A DNA stretch of 23,581 nt from Halanaerobiales bacterium (GCA_023128035.1 JAGMES010000065.1:1-23581); one strand, 5' to 3'; numbered from the stretch's first letter, positions 8,004 to 15,839 are shown. The notes: generated by a model not told the origin, from the letters alone. Numbers and translations are program-made.

Positions 8004-9344
8004 ATGATTGATTTTAAAAAATGGATTGATTTTGGTTTGACTCATGGTGCAGAGGAGATTGAATTTTATTTTGAACGAATCAAATCAAACAAGATTCAAA
8101 TTTTCACTGGAGATGTAGAATCACTTCTTACTTCCACTTCTCAGGGCATAGGAGTTAGAGTGATTTTTGATGGTAAGATAGGGTTTGCTTATACATCGAA
8201 TCTTACTAGCAAAGGACTTAAAACGGTTATAATCGCAGCAATAGATAGTGCTAGATTAGTTCAAAAAAGTGAATTACATAAGTTCTCTGATAAAGGTTGG
8301 AGATATCCAGAAGTAGAAATTTTCGATTCTGAACTAGGAAGTACAGAGTTAGAAGAGAAGATTCGTTATGGAATAGAACTCGAAAGGTCTGCACTTGATT
8401 TTGATCCACGGATTGTGAGGATTCCTTTAGCAAAGTATGAAGATGAAGAGAAGGAAGTTTATATAGTTAATTCTAAAGGACTTAACGAGCATTATAATAA
8501 AACTATAGCCAATGCGATTTTAACAGCTATTGCTAATGAAAATAATGAGAATCAGACGGGTTTGGGAATTGGGTTTGGGAAAAAGTTAAGTGATCTGGAC
8601 TCTCAGAAAATTGGTGAACAAGCCGCGAGACAGGCTATTTCATTGTTGGGAGCAACTGCTGTTCCTACTCAAGAGGTTTCTGTACTTTTTAGTCCATATG
8701 CAGGTTCTCTTTTGTGTGCTCCTTTTGGATCAGGATTTTTAGCTGGAAGGGTGCAGAAGAATAAATCTTATTTTAAGGGTAAGCTGGGGGAGAAAGTTGC
8801 TAGTTCATTGGTTACACTGATTGATGACGGCCTTTTAGAGGGAGGATTTCAAACGACTCCCTTTGATGATGAAGGAATACCTTCACAGAAGACAATCGTT
8901 GTGGAGAAGGGAATATTAAAAAGTTATCTATATGATACTTATTCAGCCGGAAAAGCTGGAATCTCTTCCACTGGAAATTCTCGGAGAAAAAGTTATCAAG
9001 AACTTCCAGAATCAACACTTACAAATTTTTATTTACAGCCAGGTAATTATACAAAAGAAGAGATGATTTCTGAAATGAAAGAAGGATTGTACATATTAAA
9101 TTTATCAGGAGTAGGTAGTGGAACCAATCCTATCTCTGGTGATTTTTCTGTTGGTGCTTTAGGTATCTGGATTAAAGATGGAAAGCTGACTCATCCTGTT
9201 AGTGGAGTAATAATAGCAGGTAACTTTTTCGAGATGTTAAATGATATCGTACAGATTGGTAATGATATGAGTTTTAATTTTATAACTAAGTTTATGGGAA
9301 TGCCTTCGATATTGGTTCGAAAATTGATGGTTACAGGTATATAG
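8004..9344 (+). CDS. tldE: TldE/PmbA subunit of the TldD/TldE peptidase
   Basis: TldE (PmbA) is the non-catalytic partner of TldD. This 446-residue protein aligns in layout with TldD (the N-terminal GIGVRVIFDGKIGFAYTS strand block and a C-terminal SGDFSVGALGIWI strand) but lacks HExxxH, as expected; the equivalent position reads FSPYAGSLL. I chose ATG 8004 because TGGAGGAAATAGG sits directly upstream; an in-frame ATG 13 codons earlier lies inside tldD and has no ribosome site. Last gene of the hydE-polA-tldD-tldE run; no intrinsic terminator is visible before the next gene. Confidence 0.95.
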   Translation: MIDFKKWIDFGLTHGAEEIEFYFERIKSNKIQIFTGDVESLLTSTSQGIGVRVIFDGKIGFAYTSNLTSKGLKTVIIAAIDSARLVQKSELHKFSDKGWRYPEVEIFDSELGSTELEEKIRYGIELERSALDFDPRIVRIPLAKYEDEEKEVYIVNSKGLNEHYNKTIANAILTAIANENNENQTGLGIGFGKKLSDLDSQKIGEQAARQAISLLGATAVPTQEVSVLFSPYAGSLLCAPFGSGFLAGRVQKNKSYFKGKLGEKVASSLVTLIDDGLLEGGFQTTPFDDEGIPSQKTIVVEKGILKSYLYDTYSAGKAGISSTGNSRRKSYQELPESTLTNFYLQPGNYTKEEMISEMKEGLYILNLSGVGSGTNPISGDFSVGALGIWIKDGKLTHPVSGVIIAGNFFEMLNDIVQIGNDMSFNFITKFMGMPSILVRKLMVTGI

Positions 9345-9444
9345 TTTTATGCAGGTTAACTGTTGTAACAATTTACACTCATAGGTTATCCACCATATGT
9401 CCATCCTAAGATTACATTAATAAATCAATCAAAGGGGGATTTGG

Positions 9445-9708
9445 ATGGACTTAAGATATGATGAATATCAGCCGATTCATTCTACTGAAAATGGCCTTAA
9501 TTATGGTTTATATTATTGTTCGATCTGTAATAATGATACACTGCATCAAGTTGTGGATGTAGATTTTGATAACTATGATGTTAGATGCAGTAATTGCGGT
9601 ACAACAGCAGTAACTAGAGCAGATAATTTTGATTTGTATGAAGAAGAGTCTAAGCGTTGTAATCAGGAGATAGGAGCGTTTTTGGCTGATGGTGAGGAGT
9701 ATATTTAA
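9445..9708 (+). CDS. Small zinc-ribbon protein
   Basis: An 87-residue acidic protein with CSIC at residues 25-28 and CSNC at 48-51, the two knuckles of a single zinc ribbon, and an acidic C-terminus (DGEEYI). AAAGGGGGAT precedes the ATG. It stands 100 bases after tldE and ends in a strong terminator, so it may be a separate transcript. I do not recognise a specific family; such ribbons bind nucleic acids or proteins. Confidence 0.75.
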   Translation: MDLRYDEYQPIHSTENGLNYGLYYCSICNNDTLHQVVDVDFDNYDVRCSNCGTTAVTRADNFDLYEEESKRCNQEIGAFLADGEEYI

Positions 9709-9748
9709 GATTTATTATTATATGGTTCATTTTTACTTTTGTGACTAA

Positions 9749-9779
9749 CCTCTCTTAAAGTGTTTAAGAGGGGTTTTTT
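9749..9779 (+). terminator. Intrinsic terminator after the zinc-ribbon gene
   Basis: CCTCTCTTAAA pairs with TTTAAGAGGGG around a GTG loop and is followed by TTTTTT. Well formed; marks the right end of the housekeeping segment. Confidence 0.9.
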
Positions 9780-9838
9780 GTTTGTTTAGAATAATAAAAA
9801 TGTCATAATAGTAAAAATGTGAAGGGTTTGAGTGTGCT

Positions 9839-9866
9839 TTGACGAAATATAATGAATAAGTATATC
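9839..9866 (+). promoter_or_regulatory. Possible orphan promoter
   Basis: TTGACG and TATATC are separated by 16 bases and followed by a purine-rich AAAGAAAGGAAGG, but the only reading frame after it stops after two codons. It may be left over from a lost gene, or drive a short RNA ending at the 9913-9926 hairpin. Confidence 0.25.
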
Positions 9867-9926
9867 GTGTTAAAGAAAGGAAGGTTAATTTGAATTAGTC
9901 TGGTTATATTTACGTTTTGCGAAACG

Positions 9927-9948
9927 AAAAAAGAGCCCTTGTAGGCTC
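9927..9948 (-). terminator. Intrinsic terminator of the ParA-like gene
   Basis: On the minus strand GAGCC pairs with GGCTC around a six-base loop, followed by TTTTTT, about 20 bases after the ParA-like stop codon. A second palindrome (CGTTTTGCGAAACG, 9913-9926) follows immediately. Confidence 0.75.
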
Positions 9949-9967
9949 AAAGTAAGTGTTTAAATGC

Positions 9968-11011
9968 TTACCAAATGTTATTTGAAATGAATTGTAACTG
10001 ATTTTTGCATTTTTCAACAGATGCATTAACAGTTGTTTTGATTTTATAAATCCTCATGCTTTCTCCAGGTGTCAATAGTAGGATTGGCTTAGATAAAGCA
10101 GAAGATATTCTTCCAGAACCCATGAAGTCGTCAAGAAGAACAATGTGATTGTCAGGGTCATCTGTTGTAAAGTGATTTATATTACGATAGACAATATCTC
10201 TAATTTTTTCGAGATAAACCATTGTTTGTTTATTTGGAACATTTCTGGAGTTTTTAGTAGTTGACCATGTACAATGTGTTAAAATCACCATTTGAATTTT
10301 TGGAGTATTATCTTGTAAAGTAGGTGTTAAGTTTTTTCTAAATTCGCTTCCTGGATCTGAAAGCGTTTTGAGTAGTAGGTTTAAAGAGTTGATAGATTGT
10401 TGGTCTGTTCTTACGGGAACAATCAATGCATCAGCTGCATGCCATGCTAAATGTGTCCCGCCTGCAAAAAATGGTGAAGTATCAATTAAACATTTATTAC
10501 ATTTAGTTTCCCCCATTTCTCTTTCAATTTCTCTTTTAAGGGATAGCAGAATACTATTAATGGCTGTTTCTTGTTGAGTACCCGTCAAGTTTTTTGCTAG
10601 ATTTAAAGCTGTATTAATTTGTGAGGGTAGTAAATATAATTCACTTGATGAAGGAATATAGTAGGAGTTATCGCGGAAAAATTTATTTGTTGCAGAAATT
10701 TGAGAAGCAATTCTTGCAGGTTTTCCTAAACCAGGAATGATGTATGGTAATATCATATCCACGATATTAACGGGAGAATTAACATAGTAATTATTATCAT
10801 AAAAATATGATAAATTCCCTTGAGGACATGCATCAATAGCTAAGATATCCTTGACTAGATATGATAGGTTAAAAGATAAAGTTGTTTTTCCAATGCCACC
10901 CCTTAAGTTGCAAATAGCATATTTACTAAATCTAGGTAAATCGAACATTACGTCTTCACCTTGAGAAATCAGATATTGTCTTTCTACAATCGGTTTAATG
11001 CTTGAAACCAT
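9968..11011 (-). CDS. Orphan ParA/MinD-like ATPase
   Basis: A 347-residue P-loop ATPase of the ParA/Soj type. It has a deviant Walker A reading RGGIGKTT near residue 37, a Walker A' region LAIDACPQGNLSYF, and a Walker B-like LIDTSPFFAGG followed by ADALIVPVRTDQQS. In classical ParA the Walker A begins KGG, and that signature lysine is replaced here by arginine. About 35 residues precede the P-loop and could form a binding segment. AAAGGAGGAAAAA precedes the ATG. No parB gene or clear parS sites are present, so plasmid-type partitioning is not shown; a mobile-element or orphan positioning role is equally possible. It is transcribed away from the lipoprotein gene, with a palindrome-rich interval between. 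Confidence 0.85.
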   Translation of the reverse strand: MVSSIKPIVERQYLISQGEDVMFDLPRFSKYAICNLRGGIGKTTLSFNLSYLVKDILAIDACPQGNLSYFYDNNYYVNSPVNIVDMILPYIIPGLGKPARIASQISATNKFFRDNSYYIPSSSELYLLPSQINTALNLAKNLTGTQQETAINSILLSLKREIEREMGETKCNKCLIDTSPFFAGGTHLAWHAADALIVPVRTDQQSINSLNLLLKTLSDPGSEFRKNLTPTLQDNTPKIQMVILTHCTWSTTKNSRNVPNKQTMVYLEKIRDIVYRNINHFTTDDPDNHIVLLDDFMGSGRISSALSKPILLLTPGESMRIYKIKTTVNASVEKCKNQLQFISNNIW

Positions 11012-11477
11012 ATTTATTTTTCCTCCTTTTCTTATCTTAATTCCATATTAGCACTTATAAACAGAAGTGTCAATAGAGAAAACGGAAATATAGTTATTGA
11101 ATGTGGAAAATCAGATTAGGCACTTCGCAGAAACGCATATATAACATTCTTTACACTATCGTTTCGGGAACGTCGCATATGGCGAAAATGTTCTGCAATA
11201 GTGAAAAATATTGAGAAAAATTTGGGATGAAATGATGGATTTTAAAAAAACCAAAAGAATATTAGGTTGTTTTGCTTTGTTTGGACTAATACATTGTAAA
11301 GATATTGTTCAAGAAGAAATCGATGTTATTTTGTCTTTTATAGAGATTTTTAAATACACAACTTTCGCAGTTCGGTGCAAGGTCTGACTTAAGTGTCGCA
11401 TTTTTCTATATATGCCATTAAACGAGATTTTGCATCGCGGAAGTTGAGTTAAAAAAACATTAAATGAGGTGTGAGCG
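11012..11477. other. Palindrome-rich intergenic region with a doubtful 51-residue frame
   Basis: About 465 bases between divergent ParA-like and lipoprotein genes. An imperfect outer inverted repeat (CACTTCGCAGAA at 11121 and TTCTGCAATAGTG at 11191) encloses two hairpins (CGTTTCGGGAACG at 11160 and TCGCATATGGCGA at 11173). A possible frame at 11232-11387 would encode 51 residues with a hydrophobic N-terminal half, but its ribosome site is weak and nothing supports it further, so I do not call it a gene. The start-proximal bases of the lipoprotein gene carry ATGAGGTGTGAGCG. Confidence 0.5.
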
Positions 11478-12239
11478 ATGAAAAAAGTAATGAAACAATT
11501 TTGTGGATTTATTATTTTAGGCATATTCTTGACTTTATTCTTGAACGGTTGTACCGATCAAGCAACTACAAAAGAGTTGCAGGAATCTGATATACCTTCA
11601 AATATTGTATTCAGACCTACATTTGAAATTATTGAAGGTGATCTTATAGCGGGCACAGCTTTTGCAGTAAAATTTGGTGAAGAAGGGAGTACGATTATTT
11701 TGACGGCGCTGCATATTTTTGGCCCTGCTGGTGGTTTAGAAGCCGATATTCCTGCCAGTGAACTTCCTAGTTATGTTGCCAAAGTCACGTTAAATGATTT
11801 GTTTGAGAAATCTTATGTAGGTGTTGCGAACGAGGTTTTAGTCATTCCAAAATCAAAACCATATCCAGAATCAATTGATAAAGATGTTGCAGCATTTACT
11901 AACATATCAAGTGAAAATATTTTAACATTAGAACTTTATGGTGAAAAATTGTCTGTAGGAGAGCCAGTATGGTTATTGGCATCAGTAATGGGTGGAGAAT
12001 CGTCGGATAAAAAATTAAATAAAGGGAAAGTCATTAAATCTGAGAGTAAGCAGTTAGTTTTCCAATATGATAATTCTGATATAGGTCTTACAGCAACAAG
12101 TGGTGCTCCAATATTGAATAGTAATCTTCAAGTCGTAGGAATAAATATTGCATGTGGATCCAAAAATGGTAAACTATATGGTTTCGCTAATCCTTCAATT
12201 AGTGTAATAAAACTTCTTAAGGAAGCGTTAAGAAATTAG
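11478..12239 (+). CDS. Lipoprotein with trypsin-like serine protease fold
   Basis: A 253-residue secreted lipoprotein. The signal peptide has basic residues 2-6, a hydrophobic core and the lipobox LNGC with Cys25 as the lipidation site. The mature part looks like a chymotrypsin-fold protease: GTAFAV...TALHIFG supplies His79, DKDVAAF supplies Asp136, and TATSGAPIL supplies Ser208 within a GxSG-like loop (here TSGAP), followed by the typical VVGINIACGSK strand. The full triad is present, so it may be active. It would act on the outer face of the membrane. It converges with the RiPP maturase gene, so a role in peptide processing is conceivable but not shown. GAGGTG precedes the ATG. Confidence 0.8.
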   Translation: MKKVMKQFCGFIILGIFLTLFLNGCTDQATTKELQESDIPSNIVFRPTFEIIEGDLIAGTAFAVKFGEEGSTIILTALHIFGPAGGLEADIPASELPSYVAKVTLNDLFEKSYVGVANEVLVIPKSKPYPESIDKDVAAFTNISSENILTLELYGEKLSVGEPVWLLASVMGGESSDKKLNKGKVIKSESKQLVFQYDNSDIGLTATSGAPILNSNLQVVGINIACGSKNGKLYGFANPSISVIKLLKEALRN

Positions 12240-12326
12240 GACTATTTCAAGGATGTCAATATAAGATTCAGATTTTCGGGGGCGCTTAGATGGCTGATTT
12301 GGTATTTAAATTTGTAATAGTGAAGA

Positions 12327-12376
12327 ATTACCGCCAGTACACTCATGATTTAAGTAATGAGTGTGCGAGCGGTAAT
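12327..12376. repeat. Imperfect inverted repeat between convergent genes
   Basis: ATTACCGC plus ACACTCAT on the left pair exactly with ATGAGTGT plus GCGGTAAT on the right. The two 8-bp stems are separated by an unpaired 4x4 internal loop and capped by a 10-base loop. No T run follows on either strand. It may end both convergent transcripts or be a foldback remnant; the flanking 184 bases hold no gene I can support. Confidence 0.6.
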
Positions 12377-12423
12377 CTGTTACACATCAAATGGATAATA
12401 CATAAAGAGATCTTTTTTCAAAT

Positions 12424-13869
12424 TCATCTTATACGAAAATGATCTACATCAGCATATTTACATTGAAGATCTGGAGAAGAGAAATTTCTAAAATAGTCAT
12501 AACTATGCTTCAAACATATACTAAAATACTTATGGCATATCTGATAATCGTCTTCATTACATGTTTTACAGGGAATATCTTTTTGATACTTTGATCGCTG
12601 AGGGGGCGATAGAAACTTAGAAACCTTCTTTGAATTCCAAAACGCTTCAATGGATTGATCATTTAAATTTCCCAGAATCACTTCTGGTATGTAGGGGAGT
12701 TGCTCACAAATAGTTACTTGACCATCAGGCAGTAAGATTACAGATGTTCTACAACTGTTACAGATACTGCGAAACTCAAAAGGATTTTCAGAATCATGAT
12801 TTTTACTAAGAAATACTTCCTTTTGAAAACCGTAATGTCCAATTATTGGAGTATTAAATTTATGTTTATATCTGTTCACAACTTCATTAGCACGTATCAT
12901 TTGTTCTTCAGTAGGAAAAAGGGAGTCTACATGTCTCCAAATAGAACGGCTATATTGAATCAAATCAACTCTTTCGACTTCTAAAGAACTGCAAAAATCC
13001 AAAAAATTATCTAAATCATCAATGTTATAACCATTAACAACACATCTCAATCCAACTGCAATTTCAGCCTCTTTCAAATTTTTTATTGTTTGCACAGTAC
13101 GATCCAGAAATTCAATATCCATTCCTGTTAAGAATGCTGCTAATTCCGGTTTATGTGAATCAAGACTAATCTGTATTTTATTTAGACCGCCTTTTTCTTT
13201 TAATTGTAAACAGGTCTTTTGATCCAAATAGGATTTAGTTGAAGTGAAATAAGACAAACCCTTTTTGTGTAATAATTCCATAATATCTATAAAATCTTTT
13301 CGTTCAAATGGATCTCCACCAGATAATAAAACATATTCACATCCCTTTTTAACACATTCATCAAAAAGTATTTCTAAGCGTTCTAAAGGAATATAGTTAG
13401 TTATTTGATCTTTTGAATGATAACAGTATTTACAGTTCATTTTGCAACTTGATGTTACATTGTAATTGACTATAATAGGAAAGTCAATCTTTTGATTTTC
13501 ATAATCCAGATTGATCTCTTGATTAGGTATAATAAAATCGTCTACACAATATTTTTGATGTATTAATGGATTAGTTTTTTCATCTTTAACTAAAATATTT
13601 TTTATTTTAAGATTTTTTTCAATAACTCTAAATTCTTTTTCAATTAAGTTTTTATTTTTTTCATTATACTCCTGATGAATAATAAAACAAAACTCTTTTA
13701 AAACCTGTTCATATGTTTTTATACCATCGAACATGGTCAACAAAACTGCATAAACTGGATGAATAAAAAATATTTCAGATGGCTGATCAGTAAAATCTTC
13801 TAAGGTATAAATTAAAATTCTTTTTTGATTTTTTTTTAATCGAACTCGTGAATTTAATATAAGTCCCAT
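12424..13869 (-). CDS. PqqD-like/radical SAM/SPASM peptide maturase
   Basis: A 481-residue RiPP-modifying radical SAM enzyme. Residues about 8-100 resemble the PqqD-type RiPP recognition element (strands, then FFIHPVYAVLLTMFDGIKTYEQV), which would bind the precursor leader. The radical SAM core has CX3CX2C at C142, C146 and C149 and the GGDP SAM motif at 184-187. The C-terminal SPASM region holds C370, C373, C388, C434, C437, C445 and C452, enough for two auxiliary [4Fe-4S] clusters, with the usual LLPDGQVTICEQL strand. TTGAGGTGATCAA precedes the ATG. The 36-residue precursor gene lies 53 bases upstream on the same strand, with a hairpin between. No transporter or dedicated protease gene adjoins. 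The bond formed cannot be deduced from sequence. Confidence 0.9.
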   Translation of the reverse strand: MGLILNSRVRLKKNQKRILIYTLEDFTDQPSEIFFIHPVYAVLLTMFDGIKTYEQVLKEFCFIIHQEYNEKNKNLIEKEFRVIEKNLKIKNILVKDEKTNPLIHQKYCVDDFIIPNQEINLDYENQKIDFPIIVNYNVTSSCKMNCKYCYHSKDQITNYIPLERLEILFDECVKKGCEYVLLSGGDPFERKDFIDIMELLHKKGLSYFTSTKSYLDQKTCLQLKEKGGLNKIQISLDSHKPELAAFLTGMDIEFLDRTVQTIKNLKEAEIAVGLRCVVNGYNIDDLDNFLDFCSSLEVERVDLIQYSRSIWRHVDSLFPTEEQMIRANEVVNRYKHKFNTPIIGHYGFQKEVFLSKNHDSENPFEFRSICNSCRTSVILLPDGQVTICEQLPYIPEVILGNLNDQSIEAFWNSKKVSKFLSPPQRSKYQKDIPCKTCNEDDYQICHKYFSICLKHSYDYFRNFSSPDLQCKYADVDHFRIR

Positions 13870-13893
13870 TTGATCACCTCAACACATATAAGT

Positions 13894-13920
13894 ATTGGTG
13901 GGTTTAAATAACCCACCAAT
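13894..13920 (-). terminator. Hairpin between precursor and maturase genes
   Basis: ATTGGTGGGTT (13894-13904) and AACCCACCAAT (13910-13920) form a perfect 11-bp stem with a five-base loop. There is no T run after it on the minus strand, so it is more likely a 3' stabiliser or partial terminator that would keep precursor mRNA more abundant than maturase mRNA. Confidence 0.65.
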
Positions 13921-13922
13921 CT

Positions 13923-14033
13923 TTAGAATTTATAATGGATACTAGGGCCATAAATAATACTGCATTTGTTAGGTGTAATTACTGGCATTCCAATTTTTTC
14001 TAGATCAACCGGTTCAAGTTTTAATAGACTCAT
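13923..14033 (-). CDS. 36-residue RiPP precursor peptide
   Basis: ATG at 14033 is preceded by AAAGGAGGTG at 5 bases, a near-perfect ribosome site. The peptide begins MSLLKLEPVDLEKIGMP, a leader-like amphipathic stretch with acidic residues, and ends NKCSIIYGPSIHYKF, a short core-like tail with one cysteine and several aromatic residues. Directly downstream on the same strand is a radical SAM/SPASM enzyme with a PqqD-like leader-binding domain, which makes this the expected substrate. I do not recognise the precursor family. Candidate modified positions are Cys24, the tyrosines at 28 and 34, and the C-terminal phenylalanine. It is too short for standard gene calling. Confidence 0.8.
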   Translation of the reverse strand: MSLLKLEPVDLEKIGMPVITPNKCSIIYGPSIHYKF

Positions 14034-14225
14034 AATAACACCTCCTTTACTGCATGTATTCTATAATATGGTTCATTTTTCCTTTTTATTAAAAGAAGTT
14101 TTTTAAAAAATCCTAAATATTTTTTCTATAAATATTATTGTGAAATTCGTCCGAGAGATAGAAGGTGTTAGACAAAGAGGAGAGTATATTGTAAGAAGCA
14201 GATGAATTAATTATATATGGTGTTA

Positions 14226-14253
14226 TTGACTATGGGTATCTTTGATATATTAT
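14226..14253 (+). promoter_or_regulatory. Sigma-A promoter of the interrupted membrane gene
   Basis: TTGACT at 14226 and TATTAT at 14248 with a 16-base spacer, 22 bases before the ribosome site of the pseudogene. A good match; direction away from the RiPP genes. Confidence 0.5.
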
Positions 14254-14510
14254 TTTTAGAAAGGAGCAGTTGTTTTGGATAAAAAAGAAATAAAACGAAA
14301 TGAAGTGTTTTTGTTTTTATAAACTATGGTTTCTTCAATAGTTTATATATGGGCCAGTGTATTTTTTGTATTTTTTGTTAGAAATGTTTTGTTATTTTTG
14401 ATTATAGACATACCTTTTACATTGCTTATGTTCAATATTTATCCTATAAGCCAAGAAGACTCCCTCCTCTAAGCTTTTGCGTAGGGGGGAGATGAATTGG
14501 CGGTTTTCTC

Positions 14511-14539
14511 TTGAATCGAACATATGTTTGTGCTATAAT
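14511..14539 (+). promoter_or_regulatory. tnpB promoter with overlapping LexA/DinR-like box
   Basis: TTGAAT (14511-14516) and TATAAT (14534-14539) are 17 bases apart, with TG one base before the -10, an almost ideal sigma-A promoter. The whole spacer is occupied by CGAACATATGTTTG (14517-14530), which matches the Firmicute SOS box CGAAC-N4-GTTCG at all but one base. LexA bound there would block the promoter. Regulation by SOS is inferred. Confidence 0.7.
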
Positions 14540-14564
14540 ATACTTACGAGAGGAGGTGTTAACA

Positions 14565-15839
14565 TTGAAGGATGTTCCCTACTTAACTACTACTAATAGA
14601 CTACACACAGGACGAACACAGTATTCTATATTGCAAGAAATGTGTCATACTTCAAAAAATCTATATAACTATACATTGTACACTGTAAGACAGTACTTCT
14701 TTGAAAACAAAAAATTTCTTAATTACGAGAAAGCCTATCATATAGTAAAAAATAATGAGAACTATAAACTTTTACCTTCACAGGTAGCACAGCAGGTGAT
14801 GAGATCTGTAAATGAAGATTTTGAGGCTTTTTTTGGACTAGTTAAGAAAAAGCGAACAGAAATATATAAACCTAAAACTAACCTTCCTCATTACCTTCCT
14901 AAAAATGGTGTAAGAGAGATCACTTTCACACCAGCACATTTCACAATTCTTCACAAACACGTTCGTCTAACTCTTCCTAAACATATTAAAAAAAAATATA
15001 ACTTAAAATTTCTATACTTTCCAATACCACCGCATATTAGAGATTATCCCGTAAAAGAAGTGCAAATACAACCCTATCACAGTTGGTTCAAAATCGCATT
15101 TAAATACATTGACACAAAAAAGTACAAACTTGTAAAAAAGGATACTGCTATTATGGCAATAGATTTAGGAATAGACAATCTTTGCACTATAGTTTCAGAA
15201 AAATTCAGTCAGCCTACCATCATAGACGGTAGAGGTATAAAATCATACAACAGACTGTTTAATAAGAAACTCGCAAAGAAAAAATCGACAGCCATGAATT
15301 GTAGTGGGCAACATATGACAAAAAGCATAGCCAGGCTCTATGAAAAAAGAAATAACTATATGAGAGATAAAATACATAAAATATCCTGTACTATTGTAAG
15401 TGAAGCAGTAAAAAATAATATTAACACCATATGTATTGGCTACAATGAAGGATGGAAAACCAAATGTAATATGAGTAAAGTTGTCAATCAAAAATTCGTC
15501 TCCATACCATATAAGAAACTGATAAAATATATAACTTATAAAGCAAAAAAATATGGAATAGAGGTAATGACTCAAGAAGAAAGCTATACATCAAAATGTG
15601 ATGCTCTGGCATTTGAAGAAATAAGAAAACATGAAGCCTACAAAGGAAAAAGAGTAAGCCGAGGGATATTCCTATCTTCAACAGGAAAACTCATTAATGC
15701 GGATGTCAATGGAGCTCTAAATATCTTACGAAAATGTAAAGGCGACTTCTCTGTTCAGGGAATAGTCAATAGAGGTTGTGTGTTCCAGCCAAAAAGAAGT
15801 CTAGAAGATCAAACTTCTTTTGAAGCTCCCACCTCTTAG
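14565..15839 (+). CDS. tnpB: TnpB RNA-guided nuclease (IS1341 type)
   Basis: TnpB proteins are compact RNA-guided DNA nucleases, ancestors of Cas12, that cut a target next to a short motif and help keep the IS in place. This 424-residue copy keeps the RuvC residues: Asp200 in AIDLGID, Glu295 in GYNEGWK and Asp380 in NADVNGA. It is of the subtype with SYTSKC and RGIF but without a second complete CXXC, so the zinc finger is reduced. I chose TTG 14565 because GAGGAGGTG lies 6 bases upstream; an in-frame TTG at 14511 would use the promoter itself as coding sequence. Full length with no frameshift, so likely active as a nuclease if its guide RNA is made. Confidence 0.88.
   Translation: MKDVPYLTTTNRLHTGRTQYSILQEMCHTSKNLYNYTLYTVRQYFFENKKFLNYEKAYHIVKNNENYKLLPSQVAQQVMRSVNEDFEAFFGLVKKKRTEIYKPKTNLPHYLPKNGVREITFTPAHFTILHKHVRLTLPKHIKKKYNLKFLYFPIPPHIRDYPVKEVQIQPYHSWFKIAFKYIDTKKYKLVKKDTAIMAIDLGIDNLCTIVSEKFSQPTIIDGRGIKSYNRLFNKKLAKKKSTAMNCSGQHMTKSIARLYEKRNNYMRDKIHKISCTIVSEAVKNNINTICIGYNEGWKTKCNMSKVVNQKFVSIPYKKLIKYITYKAKKYGIEVMTQEESYTSKCDALAFEEIRKHEAYKGKRVSRGIFLSSTGKLINADVNGALNILRKCKGDFSVQGIVNRGCVFQPKRSLEDQTSFEAPTS

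Noticed and set aside
9968..11011. Complete plasmid partition system
   Set aside because: No ParB-like gene and no tandem parS-like repeats accompany the ParA-like ATPase.
11232..11387. Possible 51-residue gene
   Set aside because: Weak ribosome site, no recognisable motif and a location in a palindrome-rich spacer; not enough to call.
14033..14100. Strong promoter of the RiPP precursor
   Set aside because: A TATTAT -10-like sequence is present on the minus strand but no convincing -35 lies at 16-18 bases, so I did not list it.
14511..14564. N-terminal extension of TnpB from the upstream TTG
   Set aside because: These bases are the -35/-10 promoter and SOS-like box, and the real ribosome site lies at about 14550-14558, just before TTG 14565.
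15243..15681. Long minus-strand frames opposite tnpB
   Set aside because: They are antisense to a well-supported gene, have no ribosome sites and show low-complexity Phe/Leu-rich composition.
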